Source: Lentisphaerota bacterium
GTDB lineage: Bacteria > Verrucomicrobiota > Lentisphaeria > Oligosphaerales > JABHEG01
Direction: 5' to 3'
NCBI GenBank assembly: GCA_018676675.1
Contig: JABHEG010000118.1
Span: 1-64,000 of the forward strand
Length of the DNA: 64,000 nt
Both the position numbers and the translations under genes were made by a program. Each line of letters starts with the position of its first letter. The first letter of the stretch is position 1. This document shows, in pieces, positions 14,601-24,330 of this stretch. The notes beneath the pieces are model-generated. The model saw only the letters and a program-made list of their open reading frames with translations. It did no database searches and was not told the DNA's origin.

Positions 14601-15200
14601 GCCGTCGGTACGAAGGAAGGCGCCCCGGTTGGGGATTCTGGCTCGGGTGCGGCGCTTCCCGTTCACGAACAGCTGGTTGAAAGCGAGGCGGCGACCATCG
14701 GTGGACTTGCGGACAGCCAATCGCCACAGTTTCCCGCCACAATGCGCCTTGCTGTGCGGGCCTTTATCCCGCTGCCAACCTGTGACCGTTGTTCCCCCGC
14801 TGATGACCGGGGTCTCGCCGGGCCAGGCTTGATAGGTGATCGGGGCTGCCTTGGTCCCGGAATCCGCGGGGGTGAACACGACAGTCTCAGGCTGTCGATA
14901 GACGCCGCCACGCAGGATGACCGTGATGGGCGTGAGACGGCCGGCCGCTTCAGTCTTGAGCGTTCGGACCCGGTCACGTGCGCCTGTAACGGTGGCCAGG
15001 GGACCATCTGTCCCTTGCGCGTTTGGCTCCGGCAGCTTCCCCGACCAGGTGTCGTTGCCGGCCGGCGAGACATAGATGGCCAATGCATTGGGAGAGAGCT
15101 GGATCTGTGCCGATGAGTGAGTTGTCACCAAGAACACACAAGTGAACACGACGCTGGCAGCGACGCAGTTGGCCGCGAGTTGGCGCATTTCTCTGAGCAT
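11688..15200 (-). CDS. GH141-like right-handed beta-helix protein with C-terminal LamG domain
   Basis: The 1170-residue product starts at the ATG at 15200 (AGAAAGG about 10 nt upstream) with a signal peptide ending near HSSAQ. The start of the mature region (AIYVSPAGNDTWSG, DRVRTLK, VILRGGVYRQPETVVF, PITYQAWPGETPVISGG) and the later VNGKRRTRARIPN, RYYVENVFEGLDEPGEWYLDR and LYYYPLPGEKM segments resemble GH141 proteins, which include alpha-L-fucosidases and xylanases. A long run of PbH1-type repeats follows (about residues 380-700). About 150 residues then resemble a carbohydrate-binding beta-sandwich. A LamG/concanavalin-like domain (LLVGHWTFSDSDDYT to VRIYKRAITADEVEASYN) closes the protein. 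The frame stays open 141 codons further upstream, but that extension has no signal peptide and looks non-coding. GH141 assignment is by overall pattern only. Confidence 0.82.
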   Translation of the reverse strand: MLREMRQLAANCVAASVVFTCVFLVTTHSSAQIQLSPNALAIYVSPAGNDTWSGKLPEPNAQGTDGPLATVTGARDRVRTLKTEAAGRLTPITVILRGGVYRQPETVVFTPADSGTKAAPITYQAWPGETPVISGGTTVTGWQRDKGPHSKAHCGGKLWRLAVRKSTDGRRLAFNQLFVNGKRRTRARIPNRGAFLRTDGPTSSSSSRSFFFNEGDVKRWDNLRDVIFVLYHSWETSIHHIRSVDTESRRVVLREPAPWPMGRWEKRQRYYVENVFEGLDEPGEWYLDRRAGVLYYYPLPGEKMDRIEVVVPTVVSTLIRLQGNPAKGEFIDGLHFKDVAFRHTNAELDRIRNPGQGEIYQPALIMATGLRNSSFEACEVAHTGAHAIWMAEGCTDNRIGQCHLYDLNGGGVYIGGGWGIHEKHPAERITVDNCFIHEGGHLFHGAHGVWIGKSSYNQITHNEISNFDYSGISCGWSWGFHPTSAHDNILDYNYIHHLSNGEGLSDMGGIYTLGLSPGTTERYNHIHDVYNYAGTSHGSGIYPDEGSTDILIENNVVYRVRTCPLFMHYGKECIVRNNVLAYGGKGQMRRSREDKRCHYRATGNIVFGGIKKMLDGPWKSGDWEVARNVYWSTAGEPDFAGMDLAAWQAKGNDVGSIVADPLFADPENGDFNLSANSPALTLGFKPIDLSDTGLYGDDDWVNLPSQYANRPLNEIPPPVNPPFLANFDFEGAEVNEQPLDGKVITYGKGTSLVVSADTAASGTQSLKFADIPGQKYTWAPHIYYNPSYETGKVQLSWDMLNSKDTPASFYVEVRQYGAAHPYLVGPTVSVTPDGAVTASEQAIGTIPLGEWVHVDIAIELGKNTPKTYLLTLTVPNRTPTTVEVPYAAEAFEQITWLGISSTSDAKTVFYIDNLKLGTSKELSQPPARRPRSRRRKKTILQPPNKELLVGHWTFSDSDDYTADDRSGCENAGELWAKWAKGSFGTAVFCDAGASHVSIPDAPTLQFGTSDLSIDLWICPTQLSIDETDARRRVLGKNAHPQTWWNLDITAAGQPYLEMADQNKVSGTTKPKGTIRENVWTHLVVVVDRANGKTSYYINGKLDSALTIPAAFKGPLDVGGRDLTLGSTWHPFIGLIDEVRIYKRAITADEVEASYNKEKGNRTSTEYELLD

Positions 15201-15553
15201 ACCAATAGACCTTTCTTCCTTAGGAGAGGGTAGTCGCGACACCATGCCGGAGTAACGCAGCGGGGATCCGGATTGTTGACCAGCTTGGAAAGATAGCCCC
15301 ACGCCGACCATCCCGCGAGGAAGCCGACCCAGACCGGACGCTCTCCAGAAGACGGTCGTGTTGCCCAGTCTGTTATCCCTGGCGAGGGCTGGGCTCATGT
15401 GGGGGCTGCGAGCGCGAGATCTCCGGGGAGGCACTATTTCGGGCAACCCACCGTGTCGGCCGGGCTTTGTGTGTTCCCCCGGGCTCACGCACTGAAGCGG
15501 GAGCCGACAGTGGATGGTCTTGAGGCTCGAACGTTCATCCCGTCCAACGTCCA
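15201..15553. other. 353-bp intergenic gap, nothing recognised
   Basis: This gap lies between two large minus-strand genes for secreted proteins. I see the ribosome-binding site of the downstream gene near 15205-15215. No convincing promoter, terminator, RNA gene or copy of the palindromic repeats was found. Confidence 0.6.
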
Positions 15554-18500
15554 TTACTCGCCGACGAACTGCAGCTGCTGCTGCTGATCGCTGTTGCTGT
15601 AAAACCAGTAGGCTTGGGTACACCGAAGCTCATTGCCATCTCGGGCGTTCCTCGTGTGGATTTGCCTGTACCGGCCATCTTCCCAGGCCCATACCGTGTC
15701 GGCCAGGAACTCGGCCACCGGGACCGGGCCGTCGGTAGAGGGGCCGAGCAAGTTCCAGCCGGGATCGATCACAACCGGGTCAGTTGTGGGTGGGGGGCCG
15801 TGGAGCAAGCACTGCACGGGCGCCTCCCCGCAGACGAACGCCCAGCACCCGGCCAGAGGTATCAGAGCGCTTGTTTCAGTGAGGACGCGGTAGCGTTTTT
15901 GTTCCCAGACGAACATGGCAGCATGCACTGATCCACGTGTGCCGCCGCCGGTGGCAAGCAGGTCGGCAACTGTCTGGTGCGAGCCCACGGGCGAGCTGAA
16001 CAGATTCCAGCCGGCGCTGAACGTGATCGGTATGCTCGGCGTGTTGGCCCACCCGGGGCTAGGAAGTTGCGCATCAGGCCCAGCGGCGGCATCCCAGTCG
16101 GCGGCAGCATCCGTGTCCGTCCCCGTCTGGTCTCGCCCGAGGCTTTGGTGCTCCAATGGCGCCGCCGTGGCGGGTCCATACCAGTGCGCCGCCGCAGGGG
16201 TAGGGCCTGACTCTCCGTAGAGCACCATATCGACCACAAAGCCGGCAGGCGTGAGGAACGACACGGTATCCCCGCTGGTCGATGGAGCAGCGCGCACGGC
16301 GGGATACAGATCCTCGGCGACTGTGTCTGGGTGGCCGCTGGCGCCGAAGTGTGTGACCAGCACGGCGTTGGGCTCGAGGATGCCGTCCCAGTTGTCTGCG
16401 GTGGCCGGGATCGTGTAGTCAACTCCGCCCTCATCCGCTGTGAGCCGCCAACCGGCAAGTGGCAGAGCCGTGGTGCTCGTGTTGAGCAATTCGATCCACC
16501 CCTCGTGCGGATGGACTTCGTTGACCACAACTGAACGAGCGATGACATCAACGGTGGTCGACGCTGCGTGACCGACACGCCCCGCCGGTGTGACCGTGAA
16601 GGTCAAGCTGCTGGCCACGTCGTCTGATAGGTCCTCCGGCACGGTCAGCGTGACGGCTTCGCCCTTCAGAGAGTAAACACCCAAGTAACTCTCACTCGAC
16701 GACAGGACAGGATTCCAGCCGGCACTGTCCTCAGCCGAATAGACATAGTCTCCGGAGGCAGAGCCGATGCAGGTAACAGCGAAGTGGAGGGTGGCATCCG
16801 TCCCTGGTTGGGCGGACCGGCCACCGTCGGCGATCACGACGGGCCCAAGTGCGTCCGCGAGCCAGTCGGTGGTGTCCACGTTCCCCGAGACGCGTCCCGC
16901 CGGTCCCTCCGGGAGGTCCCACCAGTTCCCTCGGGCGACGACCGTGGCGATCCCGACATTGTTGATCGCGAGGGGCCCCCAATGGAGGAACGCGGACCGG
17001 GTGATCGTCAGCGTCAGAGGGTCGTCCTCAACCAGTATGTCGGGGCCGTCGTTATCGTTGAACACGCAACCATCGATGTCGGCGAGATAAGCGCCCGTCC
17101 GTCGCGGGGCCGACGTCCGTGTCTGCGAGTCGCCACCGATCCAGACGCCGCCGGCCCCATTGTACTGGAGCAGCACGGACCGGAGCTGCGGCGCCGAGCT
17201 TCGACAGACGATGCCGTAGCCCATATTGTCGTCGAAGTCGGCCTGCCACACGTCTACCGCGTCCGCCTCAATCCCGTGCCGGTAGTTTTCGTAGACCTCG
17301 ACATTTCTGGCCCACACCGTGCCGTGGGCGCTGTAGATTCCGGCCAATATGCAGTCGGCCTTCGGCACTTCCTCCAGCAACTCATCTGGCTCCTCGACGA
17401 TCCAGCACGTGGGAAGACGCCCGCTGTCCTCGATGAGGCTTCGCCTTGTGCCGACGGTGTGCCCCCCTCTCATGTTGACGGTGACGTCACCTTCCGCGCA
17501 GATCCCTGATCCAGCGTTGTCGTCCACCTCGACCGGGCACTCTATGAAGACCCCGGGATGCTCCTCGTCTGAGCCTGGTGACAGGGGGGCTGAGTCAAAC
17601 GGATCGCCGGCGAGAATGCCATAGCCCTTGTTAGCGGACACCTCGGCGGCGCTTCCGGAGAAACACGACAAGAGGCCGATGACCACGTGGCCGGTGAAGG
17701 ACTGGATACCGGGGCCGACGTTACCGTTCACGGTGGGGGAATGCAGCGTGATATCCCCCCACGCCAATACACCGGGGCCACCGTTGCCGCTGGCTTCGAT
17801 GCCCCGCACGGTGATGTTACCCGCCGAGCTGAACAGGCCTGCCCGTATGCAGCCTGTCTGGGGATTGACCTTCGTCGGCCCGCTCACTATGTCCTCGATG
17901 ACCCACGCTTCGGTCCCGAGCCCGTTGTTGCTGACTGGACTCACGTCGTCGCTGCCGGTAAGCCCGCCGACTTCGTTGATAGTGATGTCGCCGAAAGACC
18001 AGATCCCCCCGGCGGCGTTGTCCTTGACGGTGACGTCCGTTTCGACCGTCACCCCGGGGTCTGACTCGCTGTACTCGTCCTCTACGCGGTAGTGGGCGAC
18101 AATGCCGTAGCCGAGGTTGCCCCGGATCTCGTTGCTGTCACGGCCGTCCCCCCTGGCCTCGATGACGACTTGGCCGGCCATGGACTGCAGACCAGGCCCG
18201 AAGTTCTCCCGGGACGTGATGTCCCTGACTCGGATGTCCTCCATCGCAAGCACGCCGCCTCCGCGGTTTGTACGGGCTGTCAGCTCGTCTGCGCGGACCT
18301 CACCCGCGGTGCTGACGACCCCACCGAGAATGCACTCGGCTTGACAGTCGACTTCCGTGATCGGGGCCTCCGGGGTCGGGAACACCCAGGCGTCGATCCC
18401 GAGCCCGTTGGACTCCACGTTTGTCTCGCTGAAGACGTCGTGGGTGCTGTTCTCCCAGTTGAGGGATACCCAGCCGTTGGACACGATGCCGGCGGCAGCG

Positions 18501-21500
18501 TTGCGCTCGACCGAGAGACGCCCACGGACATCAACCCCGAGTGACCCGTCTTCGTCCAGGGGATCATCCGGCAACTCGATGTTCGCCGCAATGCCGTATC
18601 CCTGGTTGTCGGTCACTTCGTTCGTCTTCGGCAGACGATCCGACACATACTCAAAGCGGATTATCCCACCAAAGGTCACGAGGCCAGACCCTTCGTTGCC
18701 GTGGCTGCGGATCGCGCGAACTGTGATGTCTCCCGAACACACGATGCCGCCACCTCGATTTGCGGATGTGTCAGCGTGTATCAGGCTGGCGTTCCCGGAT
18801 GCGACAACCACCCCCCCTAGGCGGCACGCCATCTTGGGTTCTACCTGTGCCCAAGGGGCATCGACGGCCGTCACCAGCCAGGCCTCTGTTCCCTTGCCGT
18901 TGGCACTGATGCGACAGCGGCTGGTACGCAGCTCCGGATCGTCCTCAGTATTCACGGTCGCACCTGCTTCCGAATAGACTCCCGCGGCAGCGTTATCCGC
19001 CACGATCAGAGGGCCGACTAGGCACAGACCGGTCTCCTCGCTGTCGTTGCGAGCACCCTCTCCGGGTCTCGTGACAGCGATGCCGTAGCCCAGATTTCCC
19101 GAGATCTCGCTGTGCCATTCCAGAGGATCGTCCCAACCCCGTCCGCCGGCGGTGCGTTCGACGCGGACCGTTCCCCCGATCGACTGCATGCCCGGGCCTC
19201 TGTTGTTTGTGCAGACGATCGCGGTTGCCACGATGTTGCCCGTGACCAGGATGCCGGGGCCGCCGCAGCCGGTGACCGTGGCGTTCGCGACGTACAAGTC
19301 GCCATCCTCGCACAGGATCCCGCCGCCGGTCGACGCGTCAGCCATCCCACAGGTTCTGATCTCGGTAGTCTGGTCCGCGACCTTCTCGCCGTCAAAGCCA
19401 AGGCGCAGATCGTGACCTGATGCGTGGATTCCCCATGTGTCACTGTCTGCGATCAGGAGGCCTGACAGCAGAACATCGGGGCTGTCGACGAGCCTGAGCC
19501 CCGTGCCATTGGCCGAGAACGTCGTGTCGGCGATTGACACGCGTTCGGTCGTCTGGGCATGGAGGCCAGTCTCGGCGTTGGCAATGCGACAGCCGCTGAT
19601 GGTGCACCCAACCCCGTCACCGATACGCACGCCCACCTCCGTTCCCGTGACGACACAGTCGACCAGTTCAGTGCCGGACGACCGGACGTCGATGCCGATG
19701 CTTGGCCCCCCGTCGCGCGTGGTCGATGACGCGATCATTAGCCCTTGGAGGGTAATATCCGGGACTGCTAGGTCGGCGACCGGGGAGCCTGCATCCGCCG
19801 CCTTCAGAATCGTCTCGGCAGCACCGTTTTTCGACTGGATCGTCAGCCTTGGCTTGTCAATGACCAGGTTGGCAACATGCGTGCCGGGACAGACCTCGGT
19901 CGTGTGTCCCGGCAGTGTCTCGGGGGCGGAGAGCGCAGCTGTGAGACTGGGGTAAACGGCGCTGGTCTGCAGGTTGACTGCCCGACCAAAGGGCATCTTT
20001 GCGATAACCGACGCCGGCAACGGAGGGAGCATGCTGCCCTCACCATCTGGGGTGGGATTGGCAGAGACCAAATCGACCCGCGTCTGGACCTCGTACATCC
20101 CTGTGAAGCTGTCGTGGCGGAGTCGCTCCGCAAAGACACACGAGAGCTCCAATGCCAGCGTCTGCCCTTGCAGGACGGTCTCGTTGATGGCAAACAGCAG
20201 ATCATCATCCGGCGATATGTAGGTCTGAGGGCCGAGTTCTCGACCACGAACGGTGATCCAGGCTTCGAGGATGTCTTCATGCTGTAGGCCGCCGGAGAAC
20301 GATGACTCGAACTGCACTGCATGGACCTGCCAGTCGGACTCTTCGTTGGCCGTGAGCGTGAACGGCAGGACAAGCATCTTCGCGCCTGACGCCACATCAC
20401 AGGGACAGGCGATGTCGCTTCGTGTTCCGCCGGCAAGGGTCAGTGTCGCCTTACGGAAATGCGCGACGGCAGATGAGCAGTGTTTGGCAATGGTTAGGCT
20501 TGTCGTCGGCACAGCCCCGCTGGCGTCCCCGCTCCAGTGGCTGAACTCCCAGCCATTCGCTGCCGTGGCAACCAGCGGGATCGTCGCACCAAGCGCCAAA
20601 TTAGCCGAGGACGAGGGAGTCACTTCGCACCCCTCCACGGCGGCAGCAGATGGCTCGATCCGCGTCCCCAGGCGGGCCGGGACCTCGTTGACGTCCGGAT
20701 AGTACTTCCACGAGGTCTCGGCGAAGCTCGTCTCGCCCGGACCGTCGGAGCCGTACGTAACTAACACGGTGATTGGTCCGCCCGTACTTCCGTCGTCCAA
20801 CACGGTGGCGGCGGCAGCATGTTGTGGAGTGCCATCGGTCTTGCGGATCCACGTGAAGGTTGTCAGGTCGAGTTCCCACGTGTCGCTGAGAAGGGCGTGC
20901 CCGGTATGGCCACCGAAGATCCACATCCGCCCGTCGGCATAGGCAACGCTGTGGTTCGCTCGCACCGGCGGCGGTCCCCCGCTCGTCTCGATTTGGGTCC
21001 AGCTGTCGGTGTCGACATCATAGCACCAGAGTTCGTTGAGCCTCCCAGTGGGCGTGCTCCCTCCGAAGACGAACTGCTTGTTCCCGACCGATACCGTGGT
21101 GTGGCCCCAACGCTCGGTGCCCGGTGGCATGGGCGTCCGTTTCTCCCAGATGGCGCCAGCGCGCAGATGACACGCCCACACATCCCCGGCGTGTCGGCCC
21201 TCGGCGTCGTCGTAGCCGCCGATCATGTACGCGACGTCGCCTACCAGGGTTGCGGTGTGGAACGACGTGGGTGGCGGCTGCGTCCGTGGGAGGACGCTGG
21301 CCCGCCAGTACTTCTCCGCCGGGTCGTAGACAAAAACCTGAAGGGCCCTGCTGCTCTCCTGTCTCCCCCCGATGATGTAGATGTCGCCGTCAAGGGTGAT
21401 CGCTGCAGGTTGCGAAAGAGCAACGGGCGTCTGTCCGGCGCTGCTCCCGCGCTCCCACTCACAGAGAAGCTGGTCGTACATCCAGATGTCATTCGCCACC

Positions 21501-21724
21501 GGACAGCGCACCGGCTCTGCCGAAGCTCCGCCAAAGATGTAAGCCTTCCCATTCACCGCAACAGCCGTGTGAGCGTAGCGCGGCACAGGTTGCGCCCCAA
21601 CCGCATCGATATCCACCCACGTGTCGGCAATGGCAACCCATGGTGCCAGCGACGCAACGGCGAGGAAGAAGAGGAACAGACGCAGGCGAGCAACCGGCGG
21701 CCGTCGTGACACCAAGACGATCAT
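15554..21724 (-). CDS. Giant secreted kelch / beta-helix / lamin-tail protein
   Basis: The 2056-residue product starts at the ATG at 21724 with a signal peptide (MIVLVSRRPPVARLRLFLF, hydrophobic core, cleavage near VAIAD). Residues about 35-330 are kelch repeats forming a beta-propeller (VNGKAYIFGGAS, LDGDIYIIGGRQ, VGNKQFVFGGS). An InlB-type beta-repeat follows (GWEFSHWSGD). A very long parallel beta-helix spans about residues 590-1640, built of super-repeats anchored on GYGI at 879, 1042, 1205, 1367 and 1502. A lamin-tail domain follows near 1730-1850 (VVNEVHPHEGWIELLNTS). The C-terminus is a GWNLFSSPVGS-type module present twice (GWNLFSSP, GWNLLGPS). No catalytic residues are recognised. 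A structural, adhesive or glycan-binding surface role is inferred. It ends in a glutamine run, QQQQ. Confidence 0.85.
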   Translation of the reverse strand: MIVLVSRRPPVARLRLFLFFLAVASLAPWVAIADTWVDIDAVGAQPVPRYAHTAVAVNGKAYIFGGASAEPVRCPVANDIWMYDQLLCEWERGSSAGQTPVALSQPAAITLDGDIYIIGGRQESSRALQVFVYDPAEKYWRASVLPRTQPPPTSFHTATLVGDVAYMIGGYDDAEGRHAGDVWACHLRAGAIWEKRTPMPPGTERWGHTTVSVGNKQFVFGGSTPTGRLNELWCYDVDTDSWTQIETSGGPPPVRANHSVAYADGRMWIFGGHTGHALLSDTWELDLTTFTWIRKTDGTPQHAAAATVLDDGSTGGPITVLVTYGSDGPGETSFAETSWKYYPDVNEVPARLGTRIEPSAAAVEGCEVTPSSSANLALGATIPLVATAANGWEFSHWSGDASGAVPTTSLTIAKHCSSAVAHFRKATLTLAGGTRSDIACPCDVASGAKMLVLPFTLTANEESDWQVHAVQFESSFSGGLQHEDILEAWITVRGRELGPQTYISPDDDLLFAINETVLQGQTLALELSCVFAERLRHDSFTGMYEVQTRVDLVSANPTPDGEGSMLPPLPASVIAKMPFGRAVNLQTSAVYPSLTAALSAPETLPGHTTEVCPGTHVANLVIDKPRLTIQSKNGAAETILKAADAGSPVADLAVPDITLQGLMIASSTTRDGGPSIGIDVRSSGTELVDCVVTGTEVGVRIGDGVGCTISGCRIANAETGLHAQTTERVSIADTTFSANGTGLRLVDSPDVLLSGLLIADSDTWGIHASGHDLRLGFDGEKVADQTTEIRTCGMADASTGGGILCEDGDLYVANATVTGCGGPGILVTGNIVATAIVCTNNRGPGMQSIGGTVRVERTAGGRGWDDPLEWHSEISGNLGYGIAVTRPGEGARNDSEETGLCLVGPLIVADNAAAGVYSEAGATVNTEDDPELRTSRCRISANGKGTEAWLVTAVDAPWAQVEPKMACRLGGVVVASGNASLIHADTSANRGGGIVCSGDITVRAIRSHGNEGSGLVTFGGIIRFEYVSDRLPKTNEVTDNQGYGIAANIELPDDPLDEDGSLGVDVRGRLSVERNAAAGIVSNGWVSLNWENSTHDVFSETNVESNGLGIDAWVFPTPEAPITEVDCQAECILGGVVSTAGEVRADELTARTNRGGGVLAMEDIRVRDITSRENFGPGLQSMAGQVVIEARGDGRDSNEIRGNLGYGIVAHYRVEDEYSESDPGVTVETDVTVKDNAAGGIWSFGDITINEVGGLTGSDDVSPVSNNGLGTEAWVIEDIVSGPTKVNPQTGCIRAGLFSSAGNITVRGIEASGNGGPGVLAWGDITLHSPTVNGNVGPGIQSFTGHVVIGLLSCFSGSAAEVSANKGYGILAGDPFDSAPLSPGSDEEHPGVFIECPVEVDDNAGSGICAEGDVTVNMRGGHTVGTRRSLIEDSGRLPTCWIVEEPDELLEEVPKADCILAGIYSAHGTVWARNVEVYENYRHGIEADAVDVWQADFDDNMGYGIVCRSSAPQLRSVLLQYNGAGGVWIGGDSQTRTSAPRRTGAYLADIDGCVFNDNDGPDILVEDDPLTLTITRSAFLHWGPLAINNVGIATVVARGNWWDLPEGPAGRVSGNVDTTDWLADALGPVVIADGGRSAQPGTDATLHFAVTCIGSASGDYVYSAEDSAGWNPVLSSSESYLGVYSLKGEAVTLTVPEDLSDDVASSLTFTVTPAGRVGHAASTTVDVIARSVVVNEVHPHEGWIELLNTSTTALPLAGWRLTADEGGVDYTIPATADNWDGILEPNAVLVTHFGASGHPDTVAEDLYPAVRAAPSTSGDTVSFLTPAGFVVDMVLYGESGPTPAAAHWYGPATAAPLEHQSLGRDQTGTDTDAAADWDAAAGPDAQLPSPGWANTPSIPITFSAGWNLFSSPVGSHQTVADLLATGGGTRGSVHAAMFVWEQKRYRVLTETSALIPLAGCWAFVCGEAPVQCLLHGPPPTTDPVVIDPGWNLLGPSTDGPVPVAEFLADTVWAWEDGRYRQIHTRNARDGNELRCTQAYWFYSNSDQQQQLQFVGE

Positions 21725-21931
21725 AGCAGTACCCCCGTAGCAGGCAGACAATCGGGTTAGTGCGGCCCGACACAATGCCCCCAAATACCCCAATCCAATA
21801 TGCTCGTCTGTACCCAAGGGATCAAGCTCGTAGTGGTGGGGGCACCATTCCCGCCCGCCTCCACTGGGCTGTTGGTCAAGCGAGGCCGATCAGCGTCTCG
21901 GGAAGAGAGCGCTTGGTCGAGGGGTTGATGC

Positions 21932-24247
21932 TCACTTGGCCTGGCCGCGGCGGATCTCCAGGACTGCGGTCTTCGCACCATCATGTGCCTGCAACTCGAT
22001 GCGGTTAACGGGGAGCCAGTGGTTGTCGTTGACGTAGGTCAGCAGGAGAAGCTGGGTCGGCTTCCCGTCGGGCAGTACGCCTTGCCAGGCGGGGGCGAGC
22101 GTTGCGCAGCCATCTGAGATGACCTTGCCCTCGTCGATGGTCAGCTTCTTCGTGACCCCGTCACCGCGCGCTATTCGGATGTCCGTGGGGCCTGTTCCGG
22201 CATCGGCGAGGAGAAAGTAGAGGGTGGTGGCGTTCTTCCCCAGCGGGACGGTTGCTTTGTCCGCCGCCGGCGAGACTGCCAGCGCGGTGGGGATTTCACC
22301 GACCTTGAAAAGCATGCCCGTGGTGTGGAAGTGGGCCTTCGATACCGCCTTGGACAGGGCGGAGAAAGTGGGCATCTGAACGAGGGGGGCAACGCGCTTT
22401 TCGGGCAGAGCGATTGTCTCGATGGCCAGCGTTCCCGGGGCGGGGACGACCAACGCCCCTCCAGCGTTGGGCTTCCCTGCCGGTCTCGCGATGGGAGCCG
22501 GTACGGGGTGTTGCGCCGTTCCCGATGGTCTTGGGCGTTCTTTCGGGGTGAGTTTCTGGTCAACGAAATACATCCCTGCTGCGCGTCGGACATCGTCGCC
22601 ACGGCTCGGCCGCACAGTACCATCACGGTCATCGCCCACTTCCCCCAGGGCAAGCACCAAGCCGATCGCAGGACTGCCTGGCTTGAGGTGGAAGTCGCCG
22701 TTTTCCGGATCGACGAACATGGGATCGGCAATGACCGAATGGAGGTCGTTGCCAGTGTCGTTCTGCCAGGTTCCCAGCGTGTGCCAGACCTTTTCGCCCC
22801 AGACATACCAGAAGGGGATCTTGCGTCTGTCGCTGCGGAAGAAGACGTTGTAATCGCTGTGGCAGCCTCCGAAGAGCTCAGGATCTTTGTCGGCGTTGGG
22901 CATGATCAGTTCGGGACGATATCCCCAGCCTTCGGGTTTGAGTTTCGGGTTCAGGTTGTCCATCAGGATATTGCCGTAGATCAGGTTGTTGCGGGCCGGG
23001 ACGATCCCTTTGGGGTGCTGTGATTTCGGGCCTCTGCGCGTGGTGCCGTGAGAGACGATCCCGGACATGCCGTTGGCGTAGCAGACGTTGTGGGCAATGA
23101 GCATGTAGCTGGAACTTGACAGATAGATGCCGCGGCCGCCGTTGTGGTGGAACAAATTGTTGGTGACGACGCCGCGCTGACCGATTTCATAGTGCAAGCC
23201 GTTGCCCTTGTTTCGGGCGGACTCGCAGGCGTTGATGGTGATGTTGGAGGAACCGAGCGAGTCGACCCACATGCCGTCGCAGTTGTTGTCGAAGGCCCGG
23301 TGCCGCTCGATGAGCAGGTGGCGTTCATAAGGGATGAGTTTGAAGCCACCCGAGTGCCAGCCTGAGCTCCAGTTCCGCCAATTGTTGCGGCTGGTTTCGT
23401 TGTTGATCAGGCGGCAGCCGCGGTAGCAATTTCCACCAATGCCGCTGTTGCCGCAGTCGTTGAAGGAGCTGTCCAGGATGTCGATGTAGGATCCACTTAT
23501 CCCCAGTCCGGTGAAATCGCACCAACTGACGTGGTTGTTCTGGAACACGATGTGCTCGCCCTTTATGCGCACTGACGGCCAGTTGACGTAAGCGCTCGTG
23601 TTGCAGTGCGTCATGCTGAAGCCCGATATGACCAGGTACTTGCCGCTCGCGATCCAGAGGAAGTTGCGTTTGGAGACCTCCACACTGGCTGTGTTGGGGT
23701 CCTTTCCTCCGGCGATCTGGAGGTAGAGCGTCTTTGCCTCACGATCAACGTAGAAGGAGTCTTCAACCATATCCGCCAGCCCTTCCCCAACGCGTCCCAT
23801 CCAGCGATTGCCTTTGACGAGATAGTCAACCATCTCACCGGCGATCTGCTGCAGATTTCGCCCGTCAACGAACACCATTTGGGAGTTGGTTTCCCAGCCG
23901 GTCTTCTTCCACACCGCACCGTCGTGTTTCTCCCAGCCGGTGACGACATCCGACCCTTTCACCGTCACGTCGTCGCCCGGCCAGACGGCGAGGGTGATCG
24001 GGTGCGTCCAGCTCGTACCCTCGGCCTTGTACTCCACCTGTTCGCGATAGACACCTGCGTGAACCCACACCGTGTCTCCGGGGGTCAGTTTTTTCACTGC
24101 TGCGGAGATTGTCCTGAAAGGCTTGTCCGAGCGGCCGGGGTTGGCGTCATCTGCCGCGGCGTGCTGCCGGGACACGTGGAGGTCGGCGGCGGACAGCGAG
24201 ACGCTCAGCAGGAGAAGGGACACGAGGGTGATCTGGCGAGTTTTCAT
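21932..24247 (-). CDS. Secreted right-handed parallel beta-helix protein (pectate-lyase-like)
   Basis: A 771-residue protein whose ATG at 24247 is preceded by AGGAG about 9 nt upstream. A clear signal peptide is present (MKTRQITLVSLLLLSVSLSAAD). The N-terminal region (DANPGRSDKPFRTISAAVKK, GDTVWVHAGVYREQV, ITLAVWPGDDVTVKGSD) is typical of pectate-lyase-like or DUF1565-type beta-helix proteins. PbH1 coils follow at about residues 190-430 (IDILDSSFNDCGNSGIGGN, RNKGNGLHYE, HNGGRGIYLSS), then IADPMFVDPENGDFHLKPGSPAIG, a common end-of-helix motif. The GH141-like gene at 11688 carries a similar end motif (VADPLFADPENGDFNL). The last about 200 residues form an unassigned C-terminal domain. A carbohydrate-active or carbohydrate-binding role is likely; the substrate is unknown. 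Confidence 0.86.
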   Translation of the reverse strand: MKTRQITLVSLLLLSVSLSAADLHVSRQHAAADDANPGRSDKPFRTISAAVKKLTPGDTVWVHAGVYREQVEYKAEGTSWTHPITLAVWPGDDVTVKGSDVVTGWEKHDGAVWKKTGWETNSQMVFVDGRNLQQIAGEMVDYLVKGNRWMGRVGEGLADMVEDSFYVDREAKTLYLQIAGGKDPNTASVEVSKRNFLWIASGKYLVISGFSMTHCNTSAYVNWPSVRIKGEHIVFQNNHVSWCDFTGLGISGSYIDILDSSFNDCGNSGIGGNCYRGCRLINNETSRNNWRNWSSGWHSGGFKLIPYERHLLIERHRAFDNNCDGMWVDSLGSSNITINACESARNKGNGLHYEIGQRGVVTNNLFHHNGGRGIYLSSSSYMLIAHNVCYANGMSGIVSHGTTRRGPKSQHPKGIVPARNNLIYGNILMDNLNPKLKPEGWGYRPELIMPNADKDPELFGGCHSDYNVFFRSDRRKIPFWYVWGEKVWHTLGTWQNDTGNDLHSVIADPMFVDPENGDFHLKPGSPAIGLVLALGEVGDDRDGTVRPSRGDDVRRAAGMYFVDQKLTPKERPRPSGTAQHPVPAPIARPAGKPNAGGALVVPAPGTLAIETIALPEKRVAPLVQMPTFSALSKAVSKAHFHTTGMLFKVGEIPTALAVSPAADKATVPLGKNATTLYFLLADAGTGPTDIRIARGDGVTKKLTIDEGKVISDGCATLAPAWQGVLPDGKPTQLLLLTYVNDNHWLPVNRIELQAHDGAKTAVLEIRRGQAK

Positions 24248-24330
24248 GGTTCAGCACTCCTGTTGGTGCAGGTTCTACGCTCCGGAGTTCATGTCTGACT
24301 CAAGCACGAATCGTTGTCTAGGGTGACCGT

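Noticed and set aside
15201..15623. 141-residue N-terminal extension of the GH141-like protein
   Set aside because: It would place the signal peptide in the middle of the protein, and the ATG at 15200 has a good ribosome-binding site.
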